A stretch of DNA of 64,000 nucleotides from JALONH01 sp046329235 (GTDB lineage Bacteria > Bacteroidota > Bacteroidia > Cytophagales > Cytophagaceae): NCBI GenBank assembly GCA_046329235.1, contig JAXLVA010000001.1, positions 496,001-560,000 of the forward strand, in the 5' to 3' direction. The position numbers and the translations under genes were made by a program. Each line of letters starts with the position of its first letter. Position 1 is the first letter of the stretch. Below the pieces are notes generated by a model that had not been told where the DNA came from, ran no database searches, and was given only the letters and a program-made list of their open reading frames with translations. This document shows positions 26,608-35,768 of this stretch, one piece after another.

Positions 26608-27413
26608 AACCCAATGCGTAAAAAAAGATGGTGCACACTACCTGAGAGTGACTGAAATGAATAACTGTAGCCTAGTTGTTGAAGTTTTTTATGTATAGAA
26701 AAACCTGTACTAAAGGTTTGACTACGGGATATCCATCCTCCCATAAGTGTAATGTTGGGATGGATGTGATACATGATTCCATTGTGCCACTGTGGTTGCT
26801 TGTCTGTCAAATGCAACTCCGAATTAATTTCAACTTCAGAGGACACTTTCCATTTTACACCTACTTGAAGACTTATGGGTTGAGGAATTGATTTTACTTT
26901 ATTCCATGTCACATTAGATATCCATAACCCTGCTACCCATTTAGGTTGTAAGTGCCAGGTTCCGCCAAAATTAATACGCCAAGTATTTACTTTGTATGTT
27001 TCATTCGCCAACCATTGTTCATAATAAAAACTACCACTCAATCGAAACACTTGAACTTGATGAGCCGCATGAATAGCTACGGAAGTTTGATGAAGGTAAG
27101 TGTATCCAAACTTTTGAAAAGTAGCACCTACCATAGTATTTGATTTACTCCATAGTACACCGAGTTGCTTCGATTTTAATTCGGATAAGCCTGCCCGATA
27201 TTGATCAGAGCAAATGAGTTGATAGGAGCTAGTATTCCCATTTCGATACGAAGCAGGATTGTGAAAGAGTGCCCACGCAGTGGTATCTGTGAGTGTGGCC
27301 TGGCCTAATGCGGCCTGATATCCTGTCACATTAGGATATTGTGCAAATACAGGATTGGAGTGCTGTAGACAAAATAGTACAACACCCAAACCTTTTAAAA
27401 GTTTGGTTTTCAT
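26595..27413 (-). CDS. Putative outer membrane beta-barrel protein (PorQ/PorV-like appearance)
   Basis: I start at the ATG at 27413 (MKTKLLKGLGVVLFCLQHSNPVFAQ signal peptide), giving 272 residues. An in-frame start at 27470 is upstream of a good promoter box, so it is unlikely. The mature part begins YPNVTGYQAALGQATLT followed by LFHNPAS, reminiscent of the N-terminal 'A-G--A--N-PA' motif of FadL/PorV-type barrels, then strand after strand to the end. The function is unknown. It is translated with the HhH-barrel gene, suggesting a joint role at the outer membrane. Confidence 0.65.
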   Translation of the reverse strand: MKTKLLKGLGVVLFCLQHSNPVFAQYPNVTGYQAALGQATLTDTTAWALFHNPASYRNGNTSSYQLICSDQYRAGLSELKSKQLGVLWSKSNTMVGATFQKFGYTYLHQTSVAIHAAHQVQVFRLSGSFYYEQWLANETYKVNTWRINFGGTWHLQPKWVAGLWISNVTWNKVKSIPQPISLQVGVKWKVSSEVEINSELHLTDKQPQWHNGIMYHIHPNITLMGGWISRSQTFSTGFSIHKKLQQLGYSYSFQSLSGSVHHLFLRIGLCTK

Positions 27414-27424
27414 AGCTGGTAGTA

Positions 27425-27454
27425 CAAAAATAACCAATAATTTGAACTCGCAAA
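27425..27454 (-). promoter_or_regulatory. Promoter of the outer membrane gene pair at 24643-27413
   Basis: On the minus strand TATTTTTG (27432-27425) matches TAnnTTTG, with TTTG (27454-27451) 18 bp upstream. The predicted start is about 27419, leaving only some 5 bases before the ATG at 27413. The position supports the chosen start. Confidence 0.5.
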
Positions 27455-27513
27455 GCCATGATTTTTTCAACTATTTTTTTATATTTAATAGATAGAAATA
27501 TGACCGTTGTAGC

Positions 27514-29568
27514 ATGATTAAGCAGATTTTGTCCCTTTTATTAATTTGTATTTCCGTTTCTCTATTTGCTCAAGAAGTGAAAGAGTTTTATCCTAATACC
27601 ACTCAGTTGAAACTAACGGGTTGGATGGAGTCCGGAAAGAAACAAGGTACTTGGAAAACCTATTTCAGTACCGGTCAACTAATGATGGAAGAGACTTATG
27701 AGAAAGGAATATTAAACGGTAAAAAAATAATTAATTACCAAAATGGGAAACCGGCTTTAGTGGCTAATTTTTTAAACGGACAAGAAGATGGTGAATGGTC
27801 AGAATATTATTCCAATGGTCAAATGTCTGTTCAAGCTATTTTTAAAAGTGGTAAAAGAAACGGTGCTTACAAAGAATACTACACAAACGGACAAGCATCT
27901 ATCAATGGCATATTTATCATGGATGTAAAAGATGGTATGTGGAAAGAATACTATCCCTCCGGAAGTATGAAGATTGAAGGGACATATGTAAAAGGAAGCA
28001 GAACAGGTAAATGGTCAGAATGGTATGAGAATGGAGTTCAGTATTATTCAGTAGTATACAAAGAGGGTAAAGAAACTGGTGATGTACAGTGGTTGTTCCC
28101 GAATGGTAAAAGAAGAATTACCGGAGTGTGGGACAATGGTAAAATGAATGGATTATGGACTTACTATTATGCTAATGGTAAAGTAAAATCAAAAACTGTT
28201 TATAAAGACAGTTTAGAGAATGGAAGTTATCAAACGTATTATGAGAATGGTGTTCTTGAATGTGATGGTTACTATAAATTAGGGGCACAAGACAGTACAT
28301 GGACATATTATTATCCAACGGAAGGAAAGAAGCGCTCTGTTGAAGTATGGCAATTAGGTAAGCTGATTCAAGTGAAAGAATATTTTTCAGAACAAGGAAC
28401 AGTTTTAACAACCGGAACATTAGTGAATGGAACGGGTATTCGTTATTTGTATTATCCTGATGGAAAAAAGATGATGGAGATAACTTATGCGAATGGTGTT
28501 GAGAATGGTCCTGCTACTTCTTACTTTGATAATGGTAGTAAAAAAGTAGAAATGATTTATAGCAATGGTGTACAAGAAGGAGTAATGAAAGAATTCTACT
28601 CTAATGGTAAATTAGCTGCTGAAACCATTTATAAAAAAGATATAGAAAATGGATTGTATAAAGAATACTATGATGATGGTGCACGAAAAATTATAGGTTA
28701 TTATAAGAATGGAGAACCGGATAGTTTATGGATGGAGTTTCATCCTAATGGTAAAGTGATGTCAGAAGGTTATTATGAATTGGGGAATAAAGAAGGTGAA
28801 TGGCAAGATCATTATGACACGGATACCTTAGCGGCAAAAGGTTTTTATGAAAATGGTTTGCAAGTAGGTTGGTGGGTTGAATTCTATGAGAATGGAAAAA
28901 TTTCTTCCGAAGGGAATTATGAAGATGGTCGTAAAGAGGGTCTATGGAAAGGTTATCATGAAAATGGTAAAGTATCTATGGAAGGTACGTTTATACTAGG
29001 ATTAGAAGAAGGTACTTGGAAAGCGTATTTTGATACAGGTCGTCTATTGTTTGAAGGTTCTTATAGTTTAGGTAAAGAAACAGGAGTTTGGAAAGAATAT
29101 CATCCGAATGGGAAAGTAGCTTCTGAAGGTGCTTATGTAAATGGGTTAGAAGAAGGGAAATGGAAAAACTATTGGAGTAATGGTATGGTCATGAGTGAAG
29201 AAACTTATGAGAAAGGAAGATTGGTCTATGTAGGTGATATGTTCTCTGCTGCTGGGGCCAAATTGAATAAAGGGACTTTCAAAGATGGGAATGGTTTACT
29301 AAAAAGTTATCACTACAATGGTAAAGTATCCGCAGAAGGGTATTATAAAGATGGTATGCCTTCAGGTAAATGGAACTACTATTATAACACTGGAATAAAA
29401 CAAGGTGAAGGGGAGATGGTAGATGGATTACGACAAGGTGTATGGAAGTATTATGACACAGCCGGTTTGTTAGAAGTAGAAGGATATTATACAGATGATG
29501 AACCAACAGGCATTTGGAAATACTACGAACAAGGAAAACTCGTTCGTCAGGAAGATATGGATGAATAA
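27514..29568 (+). CDS. YwqK/MORN-type repeat protein (large, exported)
   Basis: After a signal peptide (MIKQILSLLLICISVSLFAQ) the 684-residue protein consists of roughly two dozen tandem units of about 23 residues with the consensus G-W-Y--NG---E--Y--G---G, for example YYSNGQMSVQAIFKSGKRNG. This is the MORN-like repeat of the 'YwqK family antitoxin' profile. The many hits to that profile in Bacteroidota are exported repeat proteins, so I do not infer an antitoxin role. Such repeats build long beta-sheet solenoids. A smaller paralogue follows after three bases. The function is unknown. Confidence 0.85.
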   Translation: MIKQILSLLLICISVSLFAQEVKEFYPNTTQLKLTGWMESGKKQGTWKTYFSTGQLMMEETYEKGILNGKKIINYQNGKPALVANFLNGQEDGEWSEYYSNGQMSVQAIFKSGKRNGAYKEYYTNGQASINGIFIMDVKDGMWKEYYPSGSMKIEGTYVKGSRTGKWSEWYENGVQYYSVVYKEGKETGDVQWLFPNGKRRITGVWDNGKMNGLWTYYYANGKVKSKTVYKDSLENGSYQTYYENGVLECDGYYKLGAQDSTWTYYYPTEGKKRSVEVWQLGKLIQVKEYFSEQGTVLTTGTLVNGTGIRYLYYPDGKKMMEITYANGVENGPATSYFDNGSKKVEMIYSNGVQEGVMKEFYSNGKLAAETIYKKDIENGLYKEYYDDGARKIIGYYKNGEPDSLWMEFHPNGKVMSEGYYELGNKEGEWQDHYDTDTLAAKGFYENGLQVGWWVEFYENGKISSEGNYEDGRKEGLWKGYHENGKVSMEGTFILGLEEGTWKAYFDTGRLLFEGSYSLGKETGVWKEYHPNGKVASEGAYVNGLEEGKWKNYWSNGMVMSEETYEKGRLVYVGDMFSAAGAKLNKGTFKDGNGLLKSYHYNGKVSAEGYYKDGMPSGKWNYYYNTGIKQGEGEMVDGLRQGVWKYYDTAGLLEVEGYYTDDEPTGIWKYYEQGKLVRQEDMDE

Positions 29569-29571
29569 CCT

Positions 29572-30195
29572 ATGAAAAGTATACTTGCTTTCTTGATTTG
29601 TTTTTCGCCCGTTGTGTTAAATGCACAAACGGATTCTGTTATTCATCTTTATCCGAATGGACAAGTGAAAGAAAAAGGTATAATGGCTAATGGCGTCAAA
29701 GACGGAGAGTGGTTGTTCTATCATTACAATGGTCAATTGTCAGGTAAAGAAAGCTACTCCAATGGGTTTAGAGAAGGGAAAGCATTTTATTATGATACAT
29801 TAGGTAGGCTATCTGCTATTGAACAATACAGCTCCGATTTACAAAAAGACTCCGCATGGTATTATTTCCCAAGTGGTGTATTAAAACGTTGTGGCATCTT
29901 CAAATCGGGAAGTTATCATGGTTTATGGAAAACCTATTTTGAAGATGGCACCGTAGCAAATTATGGTTCTTATTTTTATGGATTACCGGATGGAGCATGG
30001 ACATTTTATAATCCAACCGGTAAGTTAGATGCTATTTATACTTATAAAGAAGGGCTAAAAGAAGGAGAAGTTTTATACTTTCATTCGACTAAGGGGTACT
30101 TAACTACCAAGGGGAGTTTCTGTCAGGATAAAGAATGCGGAACTTGGTATTACTTCAATAAAAAAGGTAAAGTGAAAATGCACTTTACCTATTAA
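29572..30195 (+). CDS. YwqK/MORN-type repeat protein (small, exported paralogue)
   Basis: The 207-residue protein has a signal peptide (MKSILAFLICFSPVVLNAQ) and about eight repeats of the same 23-residue type as its neighbour (LYPNGQVKEKGIMANGVKDG, TYFEDGTVANYGSYFYGLPDG). It starts three bases after the larger gene's stop, so the pair is probably one transcript produced by duplication. The C-terminal part (GSFCQDKECGTWYYF) has two Cys that could pair in the periplasm. The role is unknown. Confidence 0.82.
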   Translation: MKSILAFLICFSPVVLNAQTDSVIHLYPNGQVKEKGIMANGVKDGEWLFYHYNGQLSGKESYSNGFREGKAFYYDTLGRLSAIEQYSSDLQKDSAWYYFPSGVLKRCGIFKSGSYHGLWKTYFEDGTVANYGSYFYGLPDGAWTFYNPTGKLDAIYTYKEGLKEGEVLYFHSTKGYLTTKGSFCQDKECGTWYYFNKKGKVKMHFTY

Positions 30196-30218
30196 AATAT
30201 TTTTTTAATACAAAGCTA

Positions 30219-30719
30219 TTATTGAATAACAGCTGTATGTGTTGTTCCTAAAACGTAAGTTTTTGGTTTTATTAAGTAAGGTACTACACCGGCAGCAAAT
30301 AGAACGGCACCTCCGGCTACATAAGGCCCAGCACTTCCATCTTCACCTGCTAATCCGGCCGATCCAAACATTAAATAAGCACCTACTACTAATGACACTG
30401 CACCTACTGCTTGTGAGGTTTTATGTAAACAGGTGATTTTACTGATTTCTGTGATACTGGTTAATGGCAATTCCATTACAGTTCCATCCTCTTCATTAGG
30501 AAAAATGACTACTAAACTTTGTCCGTTAAAACTTTGAATTTTTGCTTTCTCAAAGTTTTCCATGTCAGCTGTTTTCAAATGAATGGTTTGACCGGCTTTA
30601 ATCGTTCTGGTTTTTCCGGACTCCATGTCCGTTAAAACCAAATTTTGAGCTTGAGCTAAAAACACTATTCCGAAGAATAGGGTACTCAACAAAGCTTTTA
30701 TTTTGAATGTAGTTTCCAT
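30219..30719 (-). CDS. Hypothetical exported protein with two C-terminal hydrophobic segments
   Basis: The ATG at 30719 gives 166 residues with an N-terminal hydrophobic signal (KALLSTLFFGIVFLAQAQ). A short beta-rich domain follows (DMESGKTRTIKAGQTIHLKT to MELPLTSITEIS). Two glycine-rich hydrophobic segments then lie around residues 102-123 and 133-148. An upstream in-frame start at 30740 only adds a polar stretch before the signal. The N-terminal region resembles small exported domains seen with membrane tails in Bacteroidota, but I recognise no named family. Confidence 0.6.
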   Translation of the reverse strand: METTFKIKALLSTLFFGIVFLAQAQNLVLTDMESGKTRTIKAGQTIHLKTADMENFEKAKIQSFNGQSLVVIFPNEEDGTVMELPLTSITEISKITCLHKTSQAVGAVSLVVGAYLMFGSAGLAGEDGSAGPYVAGGAVLFAAGVVPYLIKPKTYVLGTTHTAVIQ

Positions 30720-30759
30720 GATACCATTTGAATAAGTCAAATATATATAATAAAAATTA

Positions 30760-30813
30760 TACTAAAAAGGAAACAGAAGTCTAAGAATCCAGAACTTGGA
30801 ATCTTAGACTTCT
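30760..30813 (-). terminator. Terminator hairpin overlapping the end of the ABC exporter gene
   Basis: Arms AGAAGTCTAAGAATCCA (30775-30791) and the nearly complementary segment up to 30813 form a 17-bp stem with a short loop. On the minus strand it is followed by GTTTCCTTTTTAG. It includes the exporter's TAA codon. Confidence 0.7.
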
Positions 30814-32564
30814 TCCTGTAATTGTTGTATATAAATGGATTTATAAGCACCATTTTCAGCTATTAAGCTTTCATGGCTTCCGGATTCAATGATTTTACCA
30901 TCTTCTAATACTAAAATTTGATCCGCTAATTTAACGGATGAAACTCGGTGAGAAATGATAATCACGGAACGACTTCCTAAGGTCGATTTTAAGTTATTTA
31001 AAATCGCATCTTCTGTTTTAGTATCAACGGCAGATAAGCAGTCATCTAAAATTAAGATATCCGGTTTTCTTATAAAGGCGCGAGCAATCGACACACGTTG
31101 TTTTTGTCCACCGGATAAGGAGATTCCTCTTTCACCTAAAATGGTATCATAACCATGAGGGAAGTCCATAATGTTATCATGGATTTCCGCAAACTTAGCC
31201 GCTTCAATGATTTGTTCTTCTGTTACATCATCAGCGCCAAAGGCAATGTTATTACGTATGGTATCTGAGAATAAAAATACATCTTGTGGTACATATCCTA
31301 TGTGACTACGAAGACTTTTTAAATTATAAGATTCTAGTTTATGTTTGTCTAATTGAATGTCTCCACTATCAGGTGAATACAATCGAGTCAATAAAGAAGC
31401 AATCGTAGTTTTTCCGGAACCTGTATTACCAATAATAGCAAGTGTTTTACCTTTACCACTGTGTATAGAAATATTTTCTAATGCTTTAATACCTGTATCC
31501 GGATAAGTAAAACTAACATTAGAAAAGGAAATATCTCCTTCTACATTCTCCGACTGATAAGCACCGGAAATAATATCATTTTTTACATGTAAAAATTCAT
31601 TGATACGTCTTTGAGATACTTCTGCACGTTTGATTAATACCGTAATCCAACCTAAAGAAGTTACCGGCCATGTTAATTTATTCAAATAGAAAATGAACTC
31701 TGCGATATTCCCATTGGTAACACCTTCTCCTAAAATTACTTTTTTACCACCTACCCAAATAATGATTAAAATACACGACCCAATTAAGAAAATCATGATA
31801 GGGTAGAACAGTGCATTGACACCGGAAAGTTTAATGGATTTTTTTCTATATGATTCCGTAGCATCATTAAACTGTTTTACAGAGATATCTTCACTCACAA
31901 ATGATTTGATTACTCTGATTCCGGAAAACGTTTCTTGAACTTTAGTAGACAAATCGGATAGTTGTGCTTGAATAGCTTCGGAGTGTTTGGTAATTAAACT
32001 TTGAATTAGATAAATACTTAAAGCTAAGAAGGGTAGTGGTATTAATGTGTAAAGGGCTAATTCAGCATTTACAGAAACCATGATGGGTACAGTAATAACA
32101 AATAATGCAACCATGTTGATGCCATACATGATAGCAGGTCCCAAATAATTTCGGACTTGATTTACATCTTCCGAAATACGGTTCATCAAATCACCTGTGT
32201 TGTTTCTTTTGTAAAATGAAAGAGGTAATTCCTGATAGTGTTGGTATATGTCGTTTTTTAAATCATATTCAATATGACGTGAAATACCAATTAAAATCTT
32301 ACGTTGAAAGTATAAGAAAATACCACTACCAATAGTTAATCCTAATATTAAACTCCCGTATTTACTTACTGTCCATAGTACAGTGTCGGAGGAATAATTA
32401 TTGCTTTTTAATAATGCTTCTAACTCATTAAAAGCGTTTCGGATAACTGGTCCTTGCCATACTCCGAATAAGTTGTTTAAAAAAACGAATAAAATCCCCA
32501 GTAATAACGCGTATTTATATCTGGCGAAATATCTATTTAAGTATTGTAATGCCCAATTGCTCAC
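30804..32564 (-). CDS. ABC exporter, fused permease and ATPase (MsbA-like)
   Basis: The 586-residue half-transporter has six membrane helices in residues 1-320, followed by an ATPase domain with Walker A GNTGSGKTT, signature LSGGQKQRVSIARA, Walker B ILILDDCLS and the switch His in IIISHRVSS. It works as a homodimer or heterodimer. The family includes lipid A flippases and multidrug pumps, and the substrate cannot be decided here. The start codon is GTG. The gene is divergent from nusB. Confidence 0.9.
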   Translation of the reverse strand: MSNWALQYLNRYFARYKYALLLGILFVFLNNLFGVWQGPVIRNAFNELEALLKSNNYSSDTVLWTVSKYGSLILGLTIGSGIFLYFQRKILIGISRHIEYDLKNDIYQHYQELPLSFYKRNNTGDLMNRISEDVNQVRNYLGPAIMYGINMVALFVITVPIMVSVNAELALYTLIPLPFLALSIYLIQSLITKHSEAIQAQLSDLSTKVQETFSGIRVIKSFVSEDISVKQFNDATESYRKKSIKLSGVNALFYPIMIFLIGSCILIIIWVGGKKVILGEGVTNGNIAEFIFYLNKLTWPVTSLGWITVLIKRAEVSQRRINEFLHVKNDIISGAYQSENVEGDISFSNVSFTYPDTGIKALENISIHSGKGKTLAIIGNTGSGKTTIASLLTRLYSPDSGDIQLDKHKLESYNLKSLRSHIGYVPQDVFLFSDTIRNNIAFGADDVTEEQIIEAAKFAEIHDNIMDFPHGYDTILGERGISLSGGQKQRVSIARAFIRKPDILILDDCLSAVDTKTEDAILNNLKSTLGSRSVIIISHRVSSVKLADQILVLEDGKIIESGSHESLIAENGAYKSIYIQQLQEEV

Positions 32565-32604
32565 TTCTTCTTACTTTCTTCTTAGATTTATAACCTATTT
32601 TCAA

Positions 32605-32612
32605 TATCTTTG
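32605..32612 (+). promoter_or_regulatory. Promoter -7 element upstream of the nusB cluster
   Basis: TATCTTTG matches TAnnTTTG and predicts a start near 32618 with a leader of about 90 bases. No clear TTG is found 19-21 bp upstream. Confidence 0.45.
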
Positions 32613-32708
32613 TAGGGTAAAACTACCAATTTATTCCCAGTTGAATAATAGGATGAACAGTTTTCCCAGAAAATAGTTCTCAAAACACCAAAAACGTTCT
32701 TTGTATAT

Positions 32709-33875
32709 ATGCTTAACAGGAGAATTTTACGCATTAAAGTTATCCAAACGATTTATTCTTTAATTCAATCAAAAGAGTCTAATTACCATATTGGCCTTGA
32801 AAAGATTGCTGAAAAGTTTGCTCCTAATTTAATGGCGGAAGAAAAACAGGATTTAATGTTGTTGGAAAACAAAAAGAAAACTGCTTCTGAGTTATATGTA
32901 CAATTTTTTGAAAAGAACGATTCCTCTTATTTACAAGCTGAAACTGAAATTAAAGCAGCTGTAACGGAGGCTGTTTTATTCTACAATAATCAAAACCAAC
33001 AAGATAAAAAGCACTATAAAGATGTCTTAGAAGAAGACATTCAAGTAGTGGAGCATATGTATTATTTCCTTTTAGTGTGTGTGGCTCGATTATTACAAAT
33101 CGCAGAATTGGATCAAAAGGAGAGTGCGCACGTTTTAAAAACTGAAATAGATCCGGAATACTTTTTTAAACTTCAAAACAATAAAGTTCTAATTGCGATT
33201 GATTCACATCCGAAATTAAGAGCCTACACAGAGAAATATAAGTTGAATCCTCCGTTTGATGAAATTAAAACGGTATTCAAAAAGTTTATCAAGAAAGACC
33301 CGATATACATCGAGTACTCTAAAGCACCTTCTTCTAATTTTGAAACAGATAAAAACATTGTTTTACATATTGTAAAAACCTATCTGTTTAAACAGGAGTC
33401 TTTGAAGACGCTATGGGAAGATATGGATTACCATTGGGTAGAGAATGCTGAAACTGTGCGTAGTTTGGTATTGAAATGCATCAAAGGTATATCCGAAAAT
33501 GAAAACTTGTTTGTACTTCCTGATTTGTCACCCAATTGGGAGGAAGATTATGCATTCATGCAGGACTTATTCAAAAATACGATCAATAGAGATACGGAGA
33601 TTGAAGGGTATATTTCTTCTAAGATTAAGAACTGGGATATGGATCGTTTGGCTATAATGGACAAAATGATTTTGAAAGTAGCCTTGACTGAAATGATAGA
33701 TTTTACGGGTATTCCTGTAAAAGTTTCTATAAATGAGTATATTGATATATCTAAAACTTACTCTACTCCAAAAAGTAAGCAATTTGTAAATGGTTTGTTA
33801 GATACCATTTCTGAAGAATTGATTAAAAACGGAGTCATCAAGAAGAGTGGTAAAGGATTGTTAGACAATAAATAA
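32709..33875 (+). CDS. nusB: Transcription antitermination factor NusB, long form
   Basis: The 388-residue protein starts MLNRRILRIKVIQTIYSL, the NusB N-terminal RNA-binding pattern (R--R--A-Q-LYS). It ends in a canonical NusB domain: WDMDRLAIMDKMILKVALTEM, IPVKVSINEYIDISKTYSTPKSKQFVNGLLD. Between them lies an insertion of roughly 200 residues, which accounts for the length compared with ~140 in E. coli; long NusB is usual in this phylum. NusB with NusE binds boxA to promote rRNA antitermination. It heads the long forward cluster to ald. Confidence 0.9.
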   Translation: MLNRRILRIKVIQTIYSLIQSKESNYHIGLEKIAEKFAPNLMAEEKQDLMLLENKKKTASELYVQFFEKNDSSYLQAETEIKAAVTEAVLFYNNQNQQDKKHYKDVLEEDIQVVEHMYYFLLVCVARLLQIAELDQKESAHVLKTEIDPEYFFKLQNNKVLIAIDSHPKLRAYTEKYKLNPPFDEIKTVFKKFIKKDPIYIEYSKAPSSNFETDKNIVLHIVKTYLFKQESLKTLWEDMDYHWVENAETVRSLVLKCIKGISENENLFVLPDLSPNWEEDYAFMQDLFKNTINRDTEIEGYISSKIKNWDMDRLAIMDKMILKVALTEMIDFTGIPVKVSINEYIDISKTYSTPKSKQFVNGLLDTISEELIKNGVIKKSGKGLLDNK

Positions 33876-33880
33876 AATGT

Positions 33881-34162
33881 ATGGCAAACAACGATAATAA
33901 ACTAATCACTTTTATTGGTGGATTAGCGGTAGGCGCCTTATTAGGTGTTCTATTTGCTCCGGATAAGGGCTCTGTTACTAGAGCTAAATTATTATCAATG
34001 TTGGAAGAATATAAGGGTGATTTAGATCAAGTCATTCAAAAAATAACTAAAGAAACATCTCAAATGGCGAGTAGTACAGATACTACTAAGCCGGATGTGG
34101 AAGCGGAGGCTAAAGCTTTGATGCAAGAGATTGATACTCTTTTGCAAAAGTTAAAAGCATAG
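33881..34162 (+). CDS. YtxH domain small membrane-anchored protein
   Basis: The 93-residue protein has an N-terminal glycine-rich hydrophobic segment (LITFIGGLAVGALLGVLFAPDKGS) with the AP-G motif that defines YtxH/GvpP-like proteins. A charged, helical tail follows. It begins five bases after nusB. Family members are linked to stress responses in Bacillus; nothing in the sequence gives a specific function here. Confidence 0.83.
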   Translation: MANNDNKLITFIGGLAVGALLGVLFAPDKGSVTRAKLLSMLEEYKGDLDQVIQKITKETSQMASSTDTTKPDVEAEAKALMQEIDTLLQKLKA

Positions 34163-34165
34163 ATA

Positions 34166-34954
34166 ATGCTTGTTATTAAATCTACAGACGAGGCTCTAAC
34201 TAATGAGTTTAAAACTACTCTAGAACCTATTTTTTCATTTCTGAGCAAAGATTTTTTTTCTGAAGAACATAATGTGGATATAACTATCTATCCGTCCTGG
34301 AAAGAAGATAAGATTAATCAATGCACTTCTATTTTGTCTATTTATTTACCTTTAAAACCCTATACCTATCATATTCTAAGGACTTTTTCGAAGGAGTTAA
34401 ATCCTCTTAGTGATTTTATTCAAGAAAGATATACTATAGATTTCAAAAGCGAATTGTGTGTACATCCTTCTAAGGAAGATAATGGGTTCTTGGAATCCTT
34501 TCATCAATGGGTGAAGGCTCATTTTTTGTCAAAAGGGGTATTTCAAGACATGACACATAAAGATTTTCTGAGAAGCTCTAAATATTTCCCTCATCATACC
34601 ATTATCGCTCATCAGGATAAAATGATGGATTATACCCACTTAATGGCGTCAAGATGGGAATGTTGGCATTCCTCCATTTGCGTAGGGTATAAATCAGAGC
34701 AAGGTTGGGTACTTATGCCTACCCATGGAAGTGCCATAGAAATGCATGGTTTAGGAATTACCAATCCTACAGCCTGGCTCATGATGTTAGCCATATCAAG
34801 CTATCTTTCAGGTGATACCGAGAAGGCAAGTAAATTATGGCAGGCAATAGTGGAAAATAGAGCCATAAATCCGGAAAATACTACGCCGGACGAGGGTGGT
34901 ATTTTGACTACCAATAATTATATTCGTAACATTGTAACGTTCTTACAAAAATAG
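34166..34954 (+). CDS. Protein of unknown function
   Basis: I do not recognise this 262-residue protein. It has no signal peptide and no membrane helix. It is rich in His, Trp and aromatic residues in the middle (HTIIAHQDKMMDY, SRWECWHSSICVGYKS). A segment WVLMPTHGSAIEMHGLG precedes a helical TPR-like stretch (YLSGDTEKASKLWQAIVENRA). It lies three bases after the YtxH gene and nine before the DUF1573 gene, so it is part of the nusB-ald transcript. It interrupts a cluster whose other genes are widely conserved. Confidence 0.7.
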   Translation: MLVIKSTDEALTNEFKTTLEPIFSFLSKDFFSEEHNVDITIYPSWKEDKINQCTSILSIYLPLKPYTYHILRTFSKELNPLSDFIQERYTIDFKSELCVHPSKEDNGFLESFHQWVKAHFLSKGVFQDMTHKDFLRSSKYFPHHTIIAHQDKMMDYTHLMASRWECWHSSICVGYKSEQGWVLMPTHGSAIEMHGLGITNPTAWLMMLAISSYLSGDTEKASKLWQAIVENRAINPENTTPDEGGILTTNNYIRNIVTFLQK

Positions 34955-34963
34955 AAACATCGT

Positions 34964-35425
34964 ATGAAACGCGTTTTAATCGGAATTACATTATTAAGTA
35001 TGTTAGGGATTTCATGTGATAAACTGAAATCTGAAAATGATGCAGTTGATTCTTCAGCTGTAGAAGTAAAAGAATTAGGCCTTGCGGCTATTAAATTTGA
35101 TACTCCGGAACATGATTTTGGAATCATCAAAGAAGGCGATACAGCTAAGTATGTATTTGAATTTACTAACGTAGGTGAAAATCCTTTACTAATTCAATCC
35201 GCTAAACCATCTTGTGGATGTACTACACCGGATATTACAAAAGATACTCTTCCTCCGGGAGGAAGAGGTAAGATGACAGTTATGTTTAACAGTAACGGTC
35301 GTCCCGGTAAATTCAACAAAAGTGTTAATGTATTAGCTAACACAGACCCTGAAATTACAGAAGTGAAAATTATGGGTAGTGTAACACCTAAGCCGGAAGT
35401 GATTGACGGTCCATTTAAAAAGTAA
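34964..35425 (+). CDS. DUF1573 domain exported protein, probable lipoprotein
   Basis: The 153-residue protein has a hydrophobic N-terminus with Cys18 (LGISC), an atypical but plausible lipobox. The DUF1573 Ig-like domain follows: KFDTPEHDFGIIKEGDTAKYVFEFTNVGENPL, then AKPSCGCTTPD and PPGGRGKMTVMFNS. The PSCGCT motif is the family's hallmark and holds two Cys. The domain is related to HYDIN/ASH-type beta-sandwiches. Its role is unknown. Position before yajC is conserved in Bacteroidota. Confidence 0.88.
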   Translation: MKRVLIGITLLSMLGISCDKLKSENDAVDSSAVEVKELGLAAIKFDTPEHDFGIIKEGDTAKYVFEFTNVGENPLLIQSAKPSCGCTTPDITKDTLPPGGRGKMTVMFNSNGRPGKFNKSVNVLANTDPEITEVKIMGSVTPKPEVIDGPFKK

Positions 35426-35450
35426 TAATTAATATTCTCTCTATAATACT

Positions 35451-35750
35451 ATGACAACTGCAATTCTATTACAAACAGCTAGCTCAGGAATGATACAATT
35501 TGTATTACTAGGCGGTATGTTTGTTGTAATGTATTTCTTTATTATTCGTCCGCAACAAAAGAAAACCAAAGATCAAGAAACTTTCAGAAAGGCTATTAAA
35601 GCCGGTGATAAAGTAGTAACAATTGGTGGTTTACATGGTGTAGTAGGAACAGTAGAAGCTGATAGCACTGTGACTCTTATTGTAGATCGTACTATCAAAA
35701 TGAAGTTTGATGTATCTGCTATTGCAGGGCCTTCTACTAAAATTTCTTAA
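35451..35750 (+). CDS. yajC: Preprotein translocase accessory subunit YajC
   Basis: The 99-residue protein has one membrane helix (about 15-33) ending in FFIIRPQQKKTKDQE, the YajC signature. A beta domain follows with KAIKAGDKVVTIGGLHGVVG. YajC associates with SecDF-YidC at the inner membrane. It sits between the DUF1573 and YbbR-like genes. Confidence 0.95.
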   Translation: MTTAILLQTASSGMIQFVLLGGMFVVMYFFIIRPQQKKTKDQETFRKAIKAGDKVVTIGGLHGVVGTVEADSTVTLIVDRTIKMKFDVSAIAGPSTKIS

Positions 35751-35768
35751 TTCAAATACATCTGCCGC

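Noticed and set aside
27514..30195. Regular DNA-level periodicity of about 69 bases that could suggest a repeat array or CRISPR
   Set aside because: It is coding periodicity of the 23-residue MORN units; spacers and direct repeats are not conserved as in CRISPR arrays.
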